Source of the DNA: Limnohabitans sp. JirII-31
GTDB lineage: Bacteria > Pseudomonadota > Gammaproteobacteria > Burkholderiales > Burkholderiaceae_C
Reading direction: 5' to 3'
Assembly: GCF_002778315.1 (NCBI RefSeq)
Contig: NZ_NESA01000001.1
Span: forward strand, 496,001 to 560,000
DNA length: 64,000 nucleotides
Made by a program: the position numbers and the translations under genes. Shown here piece by piece: positions 8,992 through 17,846 of the stretch. Each line of letters begins with the position of its first letter. Position 1 is the stretch's first letter. Under the pieces are notes generated by a model. The model did not search any database. It saw only the letters and a list, made by a program, of their open reading frames with translations, and was not told the DNA's origin.

Positions 8992-10091
8992 GCGCTCGCC
9001 TCTTGGCGGCGACGTGGGCCCAGCAGCTGTCGCCAGCTCCAGTTGTTGTGGCGAATGTTCAGCCACATCAAGCTCAGGCACAGCATGCCGCCGTGCAAGC
9101 CAAGCACGTAGGGAACCCACTGAACTTTGCCCGCACCGATCCAGCTTTGGCCCAAGTTGATGAAGTTGTAATAGACCACAAAGATGAACAAGGCCAACGC
9201 CAAGTTACCGCCTCGTCCCACACGTGGGTTGGCGCTGGTCACGGCCAAGGCGACCACCAAGAGATTGATGGCGGCCAATGCCATGCCCAAGCGCCATGAG
9301 AGCTCGCCCAGGTAGGAGGGGATGGGTTGTTGAATCAAGCGCAGCGTGCTGAGCGCCTTGGGTGGCGCATCGGCGGCCACTTTGACGTCTTTGCCAATGC
9401 GTGAGCCATAGACTTTGAATTCGCTGATCTTCAGGTCGGGTTCGCCCACGGTTTGCTCGACACGCTGGCCCCTGTCGAGCATCAAGAAGCGCTCGCCATC
9501 AATCAGTTCAATTTGTCCGCCTTGGGCCGAGGTCATGGCTTGTTTTCCGTGGTCTGTCGAGGAGATGAAAACGTTTTTGCCTTTTTTGTTTTCCACGCTG
9601 TCTTTGTCCACAAAGAACACACGTTGGCCACTGGATGACTCTTGAAACAAACCAGGCGATACCCGTTCTAAATCGCCCCGGCGCTCAAAACGTTCGCGCA
9701 GCTCACTGATTTGGCTGTTTGACCAAGGCCACACCAAGAGCACCAGCACAGCCACGGTCACCAACATGGGCCAGGCAAAGTGCAACACGGGCGAGAGAAA
9801 GGCGCGCAAGCCTTTGCCGCTGGCCAGCCAAATCACCATTTCGCTGTCGAGGTACAAGCGAGAGAGCGTGCCCACGGTGGCAATGAACAAGCTCATGGTC
9901 AACACGGTGGGCAGGTGACCGAGCATGGTGTAGCCCATGACCAGACTCACTTCTGAGGGGTTGACGCTGCCTTGCGAGGCTTGGCCCAGGGTGCGGATCA
10001 GCATCATGGTCATGACGATCGTGACCAACACCACCGAGGTGGCGCCGAAGCTGCGAGCCAGCTCTTTACGGAGGGAGGAATGGAATAACAT
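8988..10091 (-). CDS. lptF: LPS export ABC transporter permease LptF
   Basis: Partner of LptG in the LPS transporter; 367 aa, starting MLFHSSLRKELARSFGATSV, with three N-terminal and three C-terminal helices around a periplasmic domain, typical of YjgP. It ends in an ATGA overlap with lptG, suggesting translational coupling and 1:1 synthesis. It is divergent from pepA; the two start codons are only 23 bases apart, so each promoter must reach into the other gene. This lptFG/pepA-holC arrangement is conserved in proteobacteria. Confidence 0.93.
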   Translation of the reverse strand: MLFHSSLRKELARSFGATSVVLVTIVMTMMLIRTLGQASQGSVNPSEVSLVMGYTMLGHLPTVLTMSLFIATVGTLSRLYLDSEMVIWLASGKGLRAFLSPVLHFAWPMLVTVAVLVLLVWPWSNSQISELRERFERRGDLERVSPGLFQESSSGQRVFFVDKDSVENKKGKNVFISSTDHGKQAMTSAQGGQIELIDGERFLMLDRGQRVEQTVGEPDLKISEFKVYGSRIGKDVKVAADAPPKALSTLRLIQQPIPSYLGELSWRLGMALAAINLLVVALAVTSANPRVGRGGNLALALFIFVVYYNFINLGQSWIGAGKVQWVPYVLGLHGGMLCLSLMWLNIRHNNWSWRQLLGPRRRQEASA

Positions 10092-10114
10092 CAGAGCGAA
10101 AGAAAGACGCAATT

Positions 10115-11632
10115 ATGAACTTTGAACTTAAGACGCTGGATTTGACCGCAGCAGCCGTGCTGAAAACCGATGCGCTGATTGTGCTGGTATCGGCCACGTT
10201 CAAGCCCGGACGTGACACGCTGTCGCAACTGATTGTTGAAGCCCGCAAGAGCGGTGACTTGGACGCCAGCCCGGCCAAGATGTTGAGTGTTTGGCGTGCC
10301 GACGGCGTGAGTGCTGGGCGTGTGTTGTTGGTCTCCATTGGCGAGGGCCATGCACGCCACGTGCGTCAAGCGGTCACGGCGGCGGTGAACGCGCTCAAGT
10401 CAATAGCGCCCAAAAGTTTGGCTATTTGCCTAGAGGATGCCACTCAGCAGCGCCTGCATGCGGCCACCCAAGCCGTGGCCGATGCCAGTTATGTCTACAC
10501 CGCTACCAAGCCCACGGCCAAAGCCAGTGTGTTGAAACGCGTGGTGTTGGGTTTGCCCAGCGCCAGCCAAACCAAAGCCGCCAAGGCTGACTTTGACCAT
10601 GCCTGCGCTCAAGTGGCGGGTGTGGCACTGGCCAAAGAATGGGGCAATCGTCCAGCCAACCATGCCACGCCGAGCATGCTGGCCAAGGTGGCACAAGCTT
10701 TGGGCAAAAAGCCCCGCGTGCGCTGCGAGGTGTTAGGGCCTGCCGAGATCCTCAAGCTGGGCATGGGCTCGTTTGCTGCCGTGGCACAAGGCTCGCGTGA
10801 GCCGATGCGTTTCATCGTGCTGCATTACAACGGGGCTGCCAAAAGTGAAGCGCCAACGGTGTTGGTGGGCAAGGGCATCACGTTTGACACGGGGGGTATT
10901 TCCATCAAGCCCGCCGCAGGCATGGACGAGATGAAGTTCGACATGTGTGGCGCTGCCAGCGTGTTGGGCACCTTCGAAGCTTTGGCGCAGTTGCAACCTG
11001 CCATCAACGTGGTGGGCTTGATACCCACCTGCGAGAACATGCCCGATGGTCTGGCGTTGAAGCCCGGTGATGTGGTGACCAGCATGAGCGGGCAAACCAT
11101 TGAGGTGTTGAACACCGATGCCGAAGGCCGCTTGATCTTGTGCGACGCCTTGACCTATGCCACGCGCTTCAAGCCCCGTGCGGTGATTGACATTGCCACT
11201 TTGACCGGGGCGTGTGTGGTGTCGCTCGGCCATGTGCGCAGCGGTTTGTTCTCGGCTTCTGATGAATTGGCTCATGCGCTGCAAGCGGCGGGCGAAGCGG
11301 CGTTAGACCCTTGCTGGCGTTTGCCCCTGGACGACGAATACGCCGAGGGCCTGAAGTCCAACTTTGCCGACGTGGCCAACGTCGGTGGGCGTGATGGCGG
11401 GGCCATCACTGCCGCCAAGTTCTTGCAGCGTTTTGCCAAAGACTACCCCTGGGCGCACTTGGACATTGCGGGCTCGGCTTGGAAGAGCGGCGCGGCCAAA
11501 GGGGCCACGGGTCGCCCTGTGGGCTTGTTGTTGCATTACCTCTTGAGCGTGGTGCCCGCCGCCAAAGGCCGGGCCGCGACCGTCCCCGCCAAACCCGTGG
11601 TTCGTCGTCGCGCACCTGCACGTCAGGCATGA
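10115..11632 (+). CDS. pepA: Leucyl aminopeptidase PepA (family M17)
   Basis: Cytoplasmic two-metal aminopeptidase that removes N-terminal residues, often leucine. The catalytic half is clear: GKGITFDTGGISIKP with Lys253 and Asp258, Asp276 in KFDMCGA, and the M17 signature NTDAEGRL at 333-340. Length 505 aa is normal; the last 25 residues are an Arg/Ala-rich tail. It overlaps holC by 4 bases (ATGA). In some bacteria PepA is also a DNA-binding protein; nothing here tests that. Confidence 0.95.
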   Translation: MNFELKTLDLTAAAVLKTDALIVLVSATFKPGRDTLSQLIVEARKSGDLDASPAKMLSVWRADGVSAGRVLLVSIGEGHARHVRQAVTAAVNALKSIAPKSLAICLEDATQQRLHAATQAVADASYVYTATKPTAKASVLKRVVLGLPSASQTKAAKADFDHACAQVAGVALAKEWGNRPANHATPSMLAKVAQALGKKPRVRCEVLGPAEILKLGMGSFAAVAQGSREPMRFIVLHYNGAAKSEAPTVLVGKGITFDTGGISIKPAAGMDEMKFDMCGAASVLGTFEALAQLQPAINVVGLIPTCENMPDGLALKPGDVVTSMSGQTIEVLNTDAEGRLILCDALTYATRFKPRAVIDIATLTGACVVSLGHVRSGLFSASDELAHALQAAGEAALDPCWRLPLDDEYAEGLKSNFADVANVGGRDGGAITAAKFLQRFAKDYPWAHLDIAGSAWKSGAAKGATGRPVGLLLHYLLSVVPAAKGRAATVPAKPVVRRRAPARQA

Positions 11633-12072
11633 CCGAAATTGCTTTTCACTTCAATGCGCCCGACAAGCTGGCCTATGCCTGCCGCTTGTTGCGCAAAGCT
11701 GTGGCCAGCGGAGCCAAGGTGGTGGTGACGGGCGATGAAACCAGTTTGCAAACCTTGGACACGCTGCTGTGGACCTTTTCTGCGTTGGAGTTTTTGCCGC
11801 ATTGCCGTGCCGACAGCCCGCTGGAGCAGCGCATGGTGTCGCCCATTGTGTTGGCTGCGCAAATCGACGGCAACGAGGCTTTGCCGCATCACCAGGTGTT
11901 GCTCAACTTGAGCGATGCCGTGATGCCGGGTTATGAGCGCTTCGAGCGCACCATCGAGGTGGTGACCCTGGATGAGCAAGACCGACAGAACGCACGTCAA
12001 CGTTGGAAGCACTACGCCGACCGGGGCTACGCCATCACACGGCATGATTTGAAGTTGCGAGAGAACGCATGA
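11629..12072 (+). CDS. holC: DNA polymerase III subunit chi
   Basis: Chi links the clamp loader to single-strand DNA-binding protein at the replication fork. The 147-aa product begins MTEIAFHFNAPDKLAYACRL and contains the family pattern of a DxTSLQTLDTLLWTF stretch and a late LNLSD segment. The ATG overlaps the pepA stop (ATGA), the same pepA-holC coupling seen in E. coli. valS, the usual next gene, is absent; a solute-binding protein gene follows. Confidence 0.9.
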   Translation: MTEIAFHFNAPDKLAYACRLLRKAVASGAKVVVTGDETSLQTLDTLLWTFSALEFLPHCRADSPLEQRMVSPIVLAAQIDGNEALPHHQVLLNLSDAVMPGYERFERTIEVVTLDEQDRQNARQRWKHYADRGYAITRHDLKLRENA

Positions 12073-12135
12073 GTTGTTCGCGTTGCTCGAAAGTTATGAT
12101 TTTCTCGTCCTCGTTTTATCCATAAGGAGTTTTCC

Positions 12136-13278
12136 ATGCGCACCCCTTTCAAACTCACGTTGATCGCCAGTTTGGCCGCACTCAGTGGCTTGGCGTTTGC
12201 ACAAGAACAAGTGGTCAAAATTGGCCATGTCGGGCCCGTCAGCGGCGCGATTGCGCACTTGGGCAAAGACAACGAGAACGGTGCCCGCTTGGCGGTGGAA
12301 GAACTCAACGCCAAAGGCGTGAGCATTGGCGGCAAGAAAATCAAATTTGAGTTGCTGGCTGAAGACGACGCGTCCGATCCCAAGCAAGGCACAGCCGCTG
12401 CGCAGAAGTTGGTGGATGCCAAAGTGTCTGGGGTGGTGGGGCACTTGAACTCAGGCACCACGATTCCTGCATCCAAGATTTACAGCGATGCGGGCATCCC
12501 GCAAATCTCGCCTTCTGCCACCAACCCCAAGTACACCCGCCAGGGCTACAAAACGGCATTCCGTGTGGTGGCCGATGACGTGCATCTGGGCGGCACCCTC
12601 GGGCGCTATGCGGTGAAAGAACTCAAAGGCAAATCGATTGCGGTGATCGACGACCGCACGGCCTATGGCCAAGGCGTGGCCGAAGAGTTTGAAAAAGCCG
12701 TCAAGGCCGCAGGCGGCAATTTGGTGGGCCACGAGTTCACCACCGACAAAGCCACCGACTTCATGCCCATCTTGACCACGATCAAAGGTAAGAAGCCTGA
12801 CATTGTGTTTTTTGGCGGCATGGACGCCGTGGGCGGGCCGATGCTCAAGCAAATGAAGTCGCTGGGCATTGCTGCCAAGTTCATGGGGGGCGACGGCATT
12901 TGCACCACCGAGTTGGTCAAGCTCGCGGGCGACGCCATGGCCGATGGCCAAGTGATTTGTGCCGAAGCAGGTGGTGTGGATGGTGCCTTGAAGAAAGGCA
13001 TGGAAGATTTTGGTGTGAAGTACAAAAAACGCTTCAACGACGACGTGAAGCTGTACGCGCCCTATGTGTATGACGCGGTCAATGTGATGGTGGACGCCAT
13101 GCAACGCGCCAAGTCCACCGACCCCACCAAGTACTTGCCTGAGCTGTCCAAGACTGCGGGCTACAAGGGCGTGACGGGCACCATTGCCTTTGATGCCAAA
13201 GGCGACATCAAGAACGGTGCGCTCACGCTGTACACCTACAAGGCGGGCAAGCGCGATCAAATTGCCGTGGTGCGTTAA
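12136..13278 (+). CDS. Branched-chain amino acid ABC transporter substrate-binding protein (LivK-like)
   Basis: Periplasmic type-I binding protein of 380 aa. It has a signal peptide (MRTPFKLTLIASLAALSGLA, cleavage after AFA), then the LivJ/LivK pattern KIGHVGPVSGAIAHLGKDNENGARLAVEELNAKG split over the first lobe, and later IDDRTAYGQG. It delivers leucine/isoleucine/valine or a related ligand to a LIV permease, but no permease or ATPase gene is adjacent. A good AAGGAG site precedes the ATG, and a UUCG hairpin terminator follows directly, so it is monocistronic. Confidence 0.9.
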   Translation: MRTPFKLTLIASLAALSGLAFAQEQVVKIGHVGPVSGAIAHLGKDNENGARLAVEELNAKGVSIGGKKIKFELLAEDDASDPKQGTAAAQKLVDAKVSGVVGHLNSGTTIPASKIYSDAGIPQISPSATNPKYTRQGYKTAFRVVADDVHLGGTLGRYAVKELKGKSIAVIDDRTAYGQGVAEEFEKAVKAAGGNLVGHEFTTDKATDFMPILTTIKGKKPDIVFFGGMDAVGGPMLKQMKSLGIAAKFMGGDGICTTELVKLAGDAMADGQVICAEAGGVDGALKKGMEDFGVKYKKRFNDDVKLYAPYVYDAVNVMVDAMQRAKSTDPTKYLPELSKTAGYKGVTGTIAFDAKGDIKNGALTLYTYKAGKRDQIAVVR

Positions 13279-13304
13279 GCCTTGATGGCAACGCCCATGA
13301 GAAG

Positions 13305-13326
13305 AACCACCTTCGGGTGGTTTTTT
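13305..13326 (+). terminator. Rho-independent terminator after the LivK-like gene
   Basis: Seven-base stem AACCACC/GGTGGTT closed by a TTCG tetraloop and followed by a T-run. The T-run also holds the stop codon of the convergent glycosyltransferase gene. Confidence 0.9.
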
Positions 13327-14842
13327 ATGGCTTGGGCGGCAGGTAGGCGAACGCGATGTAGGCAAAGGGCTTGTGCAGCGGAAAGCGCAAGCCCTGGCTG
13401 GCCACCGTCAACTCAATCGCTTCAGGCGTTTGTCCTTGTGCGCTCAGCCAGGCGCGCATGTCTTGTTCGCAGCTGCTGGATTCTGGCTTGTCGACCGGGC
13501 CCAAGGGACACAGCAACAAACCTGCTTGTTGCTGCCAGTGGGGCAAAGGCGTGACAGTGGCAGGAAACTGATCGGGCACACCGGGCACCACCCGCAAGGC
13601 AGGATTGCCATAAAAGGCGAGCAGGGCGTTCTCAGCCCATTGCCCCCCTACCCAACGCAGGGCTTGGTCAGGGTAGCGTTCATGCCAAGTGGCCAGCAAT
13701 GCTTGCGCGGCTTCGCGCCGTGGCAGGTAGTGGTTGGGGGTGCCGTTTTGGGCTTGGTGCCAGGCGTACCAAGGGCTGACCAGCACCACCAAGGCACACC
13801 AGACCATGAAAACTTTGGTGAGTTTGGCGCTAGGGTCTTGAACATTGCCGAGGCTCAGGTTGCGCAACCACAACAACGAAAACCCATAGCCGATGGGAAT
13901 GGCCCAGGGCATGGACAGCTCGACAAAACCTGTGATGCCAAACACCAAGGTGATGGCCCAGGGCAGAATCGCGACCCAAAACAAAGTGTCACCCCAGCCT
14001 TGTGGTTGCCAACTGCGCAGCAAACGCTGTGGCCAGCCACGCAACCTTTGCCACAAGCTCAGGTTGTTGGGGGCGTACACCCAAGCGCACAACAGCCAGG
14101 GCAGCAGCCAGTAGGCCGCAGGGGCCAACGCAAATTTAAGCACCATGCCCCAGCTCACACCGTCGTCACTGCCTTGTTCGCCGACATAGCGCAGGGTGAC
14201 CCAGTCGTGCGCCTGAAGCCACAGCAGGTGAGGGGTCAGACACAACACAAACACGCCCAGGGTGAGCCAAGGTTTGTAAGTGGCAAACCAACGACGTCCG
14301 TTGGCAGAGGCGAGCGAGCTCATGAAAATGGCCAGCAAAAACACGCCGCTGTAATACTTGCCGAGCATTGCCAGCGCACTCAGTACCCCCAGCGCCAGTG
14401 ACCACAGCACACCTGCCCGTCCCGTGCTGGCGACGCAACGCACCCAGGCCAAGACCACCCAAGGCCAGGCACTGAGCAAGATGGCATTGGCGTTGAACTT
14501 GACCGCCAAGGTGCTGTACGGAAAAGCCAGGCACAGCAGCAGCACCGCAGGCAATGCCAACTCAGGGCGCTCGATGGCCTGAGCCAAACGGTAAACGCCG
14601 AACAGTCCCAGCGCCACGTTGAGATAAGACAACAGGTGGTACGCCGCATCTAGGTGGGGGAAAACGGCAAACCATGCCCCTGTGACCCAGGCAAACAAAG
14701 GTGGGTGTTTGGCGCTGCCCCAGGCCCAGTTTTGCCCCCAGGCAAAGTTCTCCAGCATGTCGGCATAGCCGTCCAGGTTGGTGTCTGAGATGCCATGCGC
14801 CAGCACCCATGCCAGCACGTGCAGGCCAAGAACAAGGCCCAC
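13325..14842 (-). CDS. GT39/ArnT-like membrane glycosyltransferase
   Basis: Polytopic membrane protein of 505 aa with the N-terminal pattern of the PMT_2/GT39 family: an acidic first loop (DTNLDGYADMLENFAWGQNW) followed by KHPPLFAWVTGAWF. Such enzymes move sugars from polyprenyl-phosphate donors to lipid A, proteins or glycans on the periplasmic side. The substrate is unknown. The start is a GTG at 14842 without an obvious Shine-Dalgarno; an in-frame stop lies about 60 bases upstream, so little extension is possible. A TATAAT on its strand at 14922-14927 could be its -10. It is convergent with the LivK-like gene. Confidence 0.8.
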   Translation of the reverse strand: MGLVLGLHVLAWVLAHGISDTNLDGYADMLENFAWGQNWAWGSAKHPPLFAWVTGAWFAVFPHLDAAYHLLSYLNVALGLFGVYRLAQAIERPELALPAVLLLCLAFPYSTLAVKFNANAILLSAWPWVVLAWVRCVASTGRAGVLWSLALGVLSALAMLGKYYSGVFLLAIFMSSLASANGRRWFATYKPWLTLGVFVLCLTPHLLWLQAHDWVTLRYVGEQGSDDGVSWGMVLKFALAPAAYWLLPWLLCAWVYAPNNLSLWQRLRGWPQRLLRSWQPQGWGDTLFWVAILPWAITLVFGITGFVELSMPWAIPIGYGFSLLWLRNLSLGNVQDPSAKLTKVFMVWCALVVLVSPWYAWHQAQNGTPNHYLPRREAAQALLATWHERYPDQALRWVGGQWAENALLAFYGNPALRVVPGVPDQFPATVTPLPHWQQQAGLLLCPLGPVDKPESSSCEQDMRAWLSAQGQTPEAIELTVASQGLRFPLHKPFAYIAFAYLPPKP

Positions 14843-15076
14843 ACCGGTTGTGAATCGGGGGGGAGAGACGGTAGAAAGGGGAGGGGGTGACAGTGACAGA
14901 AGGGGCTTTCAGAGTGAAAAAATTATAGAAGTCTTGGCTGGTGCCAAGCAGACATCCACGTGCTGAGGCTATAAAAATCAATCACTTACGATTTTTTTAT
15001 GTTTTTTTCATTTCATGTGTCCACCAAATCTTGCCGTCATGCGTTGTTTGCTGATCAAGTTCTGAGGAGCCTGCAA

Positions 15077-15268
15077 TTGGATAAGTCAGTATTTCAAATG
15101 GATCCCCCTGATGTGGCGCTGGAGCGTCGCTTCAAATTCGTTCCCCCCGAGAAGTCTGGGATCAAAGCCACCTTTGACCGCATCCGTGCGCAATTGGCGC
15201 AAGAGGCGGAGCAACGCAGCCGCCCGGCCTCACGCATTTACTCTGGCTTTAGGGCTGTGAAAGCTTAA
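15077..15268 (+). CDS. Small hypothetical protein
   Basis: Not recognised. A GAGGAG site at 15064-15069 places the start best at TTG 15077, giving 63 aa; an ATG at 14999 in the same frame would add 26 residues but has no ribosome binding site. The C-terminal part is basic and probably helical (KATFDRIRAQLAQEAEQRSR) and ends SRIYSGFRAVKA. It is a single gene between the divergent glycosyltransferase and a strong terminator at 15305. The upstream 234 bases to the glycosyltransferase start hold only possible promoters. The terminator and binding site support a real gene. Confidence 0.5.
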   Translation: MDKSVFQMDPPDVALERRFKFVPPEKSGIKATFDRIRAQLAQEAEQRSRPASRIYSGFRAVKA

Positions 15269-15304
15269 GTCGTCACTTTGTCTGTCGCAGACAGACACAC
15301 CTAC

Positions 15305-15329
15305 AACGGGCCCCTTGGTGGGCCCGTTT
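15305..15329 (+). terminator. Rho-independent terminator after the small gene
   Basis: Nine-base stem AACGGGCCC/GGGCCCGTT with a six-base loop and short T tail, placed 36 bases after the small gene and before the AEC transporter gene. Confidence 0.8.
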
Positions 15330-15380
15330 CGTTGGGATAATCGCTTTTTTATCTGAGCGCACAGCGCTTTTTATAGCCTC

Positions 15381-16367
15381 ATGTTGTTTGTGCTCAGTTC
15401 TTTGGCCCCGGTGGTCTTGTTGATCGCCATTGGCTTTTGGGTCGGGGTGCGTGGTTGGGTCAGCTCAGACGGGGCCAAAGAAATCTCTAACCTCGCGTTC
15501 ATGGTCTTGGCACCCGCCTTGTTGTTTCGCACCATGAGTCAGGTTCATCTGGACCAGTTGGATGTGCAGCCCGTGGCCATGTACTTTGTAGGGGCGATTG
15601 GCTTATTCGCTGTGCTGTTCTTGAGCTTGGGTTGGAACCGCCGCGCCACTGTGCTGGCCTTGGCGGCCACCTTCAGCAACACCGTCATGCTGGGCATTCC
15701 CTTGATCGGGTTGATGTATGGCCCGCCTGGCTTGGTGTATTTGTTCACCCTGATTTCTTTACATGCACTGGTCATGCTGACCTTGGCCACCGTGGTGTTG
15801 GAGTTGGTGCTGGCGCGTGAAGCTGCCTTGGACCCCACGGTAGATTCAGCCCAGCGCCATCCGCTGATGACCATTGCCGTGGCTGTGCGCAATGCGGTGA
15901 TTCATCCGGTGCCATTGCCCATCTTGCTGGGGCTGGCTTGGGGTCAACTGGGTTGGGTGATGCCCGAGGTGTTGGACAAACCGATTCAGTGGATGGGCAG
16001 CACCTTTGGGCCTTTGGCCTTGCTACTGGTCGGCATCACCTTGGCCGGGGTGTTGCATGACGTGCGTCAATCTTGGGCCGGACAGAGCCGATCAAAGGCC
16101 ATGCGGCCCTTGTGGGTGGCCACCAGTTTGGCCTTGCTCAAGAACCTGGGCCACCCCTTGCTGGTGCTGCTACTTGGCTGGGCTTTTGGCGTGACAGGCT
16201 TGGCACTGGCGGTGATGGTGAGCGCAGCCTCCATGCCCATTGGTGCCAATGTGTTTTTGTTTTCCCAACGCTACGCCGTGGGTGAGGATGCAGTGCCAGC
16301 GGCAGTCGCGCTATCGACCTTGTTGGCGATTGTCACGGTGCCTTGGGTGTTGAGTTGGGTGAATTGA
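15381..16367 (+). CDS. AEC (auxin efflux carrier) family transporter
   Basis: Membrane protein of 328 aa with about ten helices in two five-helix halves. Family features include a long N-terminal helix block, LAPALLFRTMSQ, FSNTVMLGIPLIGLMYG in the first half, and the C-terminal pattern SAASMPIGANVFLFSQRYAVGEDAVPAAVALSTLLAIVT. Bacterial AEC proteins are dicarboxylate/malate or lysine-type permeases; the substrate here is unknown. It stands alone between the 15305 terminator and the convergent ridA-like gene. Confidence 0.88.
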   Translation: MLFVLSSLAPVVLLIAIGFWVGVRGWVSSDGAKEISNLAFMVLAPALLFRTMSQVHLDQLDVQPVAMYFVGAIGLFAVLFLSLGWNRRATVLALAATFSNTVMLGIPLIGLMYGPPGLVYLFTLISLHALVMLTLATVVLELVLAREAALDPTVDSAQRHPLMTIAVAVRNAVIHPVPLPILLGLAWGQLGWVMPEVLDKPIQWMGSTFGPLALLLVGITLAGVLHDVRQSWAGQSRSKAMRPLWVATSLALLKNLGHPLLVLLLGWAFGVTGLALAVMVSAASMPIGANVFLFSQRYAVGEDAVPAAVALSTLLAIVTVPWVLSWVN

Positions 16368-16393
16368 TGCCTTAAGAACGGGCGGGATAAGGC

Positions 16394-16849
16394 TCAAGCC
16401 AGTTCAGCAATCAATTCAATTTCCACGCAGGCACCCATGGGCAGTTGGGCTACGCCAAAGGCGCTGCGCGCGTGGGCACCTCTGTCGCCAAAGACTTCGC
16501 CAATCAGCTCGCTGCAACCGTTGGTCACCAAGTGCTGTTCGGTGTAGTCGGGCGTGGAGTTGACCAAGCTCATGACTTTCACAATGCGTTGCACTTTGTT
16601 CAAGTCGCCCACTGCCGCGTGCAAGGTGCCCAGCAAGTCGATGGCGACCGCGCGTGCGGCGGCCTTGGCTTGTTCGGTGGTCATGTTGAGGCCCAGTTGT
16701 CCGACCCAGGCTTTGCCGTCTTGCTTGGCGATGTGGCCGCTCAAGAACACCATGTTGCCGCTTTGCACAAACGGTACATAGGCTGCCGCAGGCACAGCCA
16801 CGGGGGGCAGGGTGATGTGGAGGGCTTGCAGGCGGTCGTAAATGTTCAC
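16394..16849 (-). CDS. RidA-family (YjgF/YER057c/UK114) protein
   Basis: Protein of 151 aa, the length of the longer RidA subgroup rather than the 128-aa canonical form. Seen: VFLSGHIAKQDGKAWVGQLG, VVNS-type central part, and GDRGAHARSAFGVAQLPMGACVEIE with the arginine that in RidA contacts the substrate carboxylate. RidA hydrolyses reactive enamine/imine intermediates made by PLP enzymes; paralogues of this length are less well defined. It lies 20 bases downstream of the transglutaminase gene on the same strand, so it may be the last gene of that operon. Confidence 0.85.
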   Translation of the reverse strand: MNIYDRLQALHITLPPVAVPAAAYVPFVQSGNMVFLSGHIAKQDGKAWVGQLGLNMTTEQAKAAARAVAIDLLGTLHAAVGDLNKVQRIVKVMSLVNSTPDYTEQHLVTNGCSELIGEVFGDRGAHARSAFGVAQLPMGACVEIELIAELA

Positions 16850-16869
16850 GGTGTGGTCCTAAAAAAATT

Positions 16870-17844
16870 TCAAGTCGAAATTTTAGAAGGCTCAGACAGC
16901 AGCGGGGCCGATTCGATGGCAAGACCGTCGATGGGGAACACGGTGACGCCCACTTCTAAGGTGTGGCTGGCGCCACCGTGGATCACGCCACGTACGGGGG
17001 AGACATCGCCAAAGTCGCGTCCGAACGCCAGGCTGACATAGTCTTCGCCCGGTGAGTTCAAGCCCCAGCGGTCGTTGGTGGGGTCGAGGTCAAACCATTG
17101 GCCTTGGGTGGTGAGTGTGTCGTCCACCACATCGGGCACATAGACAGACACCCAGGCATGCGAGGCATCACTGCCAATCAGGCGGGGTTGTCCAGCGGGT
17201 GGCTCGGTCAGCAAATAGCCGCTCACATAACGCGCTGCCAAACCTTGGGTGCGCAAGCAGCACAGCAGAATGTGCGCAAAGTCTTGGCAGACGCCCTGGC
17301 GCTTGGCCAAGGCCTCGCGTGCGGGGGTGTTCACATCGGTGCTGGCGCTGGCGTATTCAAACTCTTGATGAATGCGCGTCATCAAATCGCAGGCCGCAGC
17401 CAACACCGGTCGCTGGGGGGTGAAGCTGGCGCGTGCAAATTCAGCGAACTCGGCATGCGGGGTGACGTAGGGCGAAGCGAACACAAATTCGTTGGCAGCA
17501 ACCCAAGCTGCGCCTGCGTGATAGACAAAGTGGTCTCGCACTTTTTCCCAGCTGGGCGTTTGTGCCACTTGGTTCAAGTCAAACGGTGTGGCGTGGGTTT
17601 GCACCAAGCTGCTGGCTTCCATGTGCAGTGTGCTGTGTGCCACGGGCAATGAAAAGAAGCTGCGCAGGTTGCCAAACACATCGGTGTGATCGCTGCGTGC
17701 GGCAGGCGCTGGCGCAATTTGCAAGGCCGCATTGCGTACCGTTTGCGAGGGAAGGTTGCGCGGCAACAAATGCGCCATGTGCTGGGCGGTTTCTACTTGC
17801 GGTGCGTAGTGGTAGGTGGTGGTGTGTAGGACGTGCAAAAACAT
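16870..17844 (-). CDS. Transglutaminase-like cysteine protease family protein
   Basis: Protein of 324 aa with an N-terminal beta domain (TTTYHYAPQVETAQHM) and a transglutaminase-like core. The likely catalytic triad is Cys186 in KRQGVCQDFAH, His229 in ASHAWVSVYVP and Asp252/254 in WFDLDPTN. No signal peptide is visible, so it should be cytoplasmic. Members of this family are encoded beside circularly permuted ATP-grasp and alpha-E proteins and are predicted to cleave or transfer peptide amides. The ATG at 17844 is 2 bases from the stop of the fusion gene, so coupling is likely. Reaction and substrate are unknown. Confidence 0.88.
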   Translation of the reverse strand: MFLHVLHTTTYHYAPQVETAQHMAHLLPRNLPSQTVRNAALQIAPAPAARSDHTDVFGNLRSFFSLPVAHSTLHMEASSLVQTHATPFDLNQVAQTPSWEKVRDHFVYHAGAAWVAANEFVFASPYVTPHAEFAEFARASFTPQRPVLAAACDLMTRIHQEFEYASASTDVNTPAREALAKRQGVCQDFAHILLCCLRTQGLAARYVSGYLLTEPPAGQPRLIGSDASHAWVSVYVPDVVDDTLTTQGQWFDLDPTNDRWGLNSPGEDYVSLAFGRDFGDVSPVRGVIHGGASHTLEVGVTVFPIDGLAIESAPLLSEPSKIST

Positions 17845-17846
17845 GG

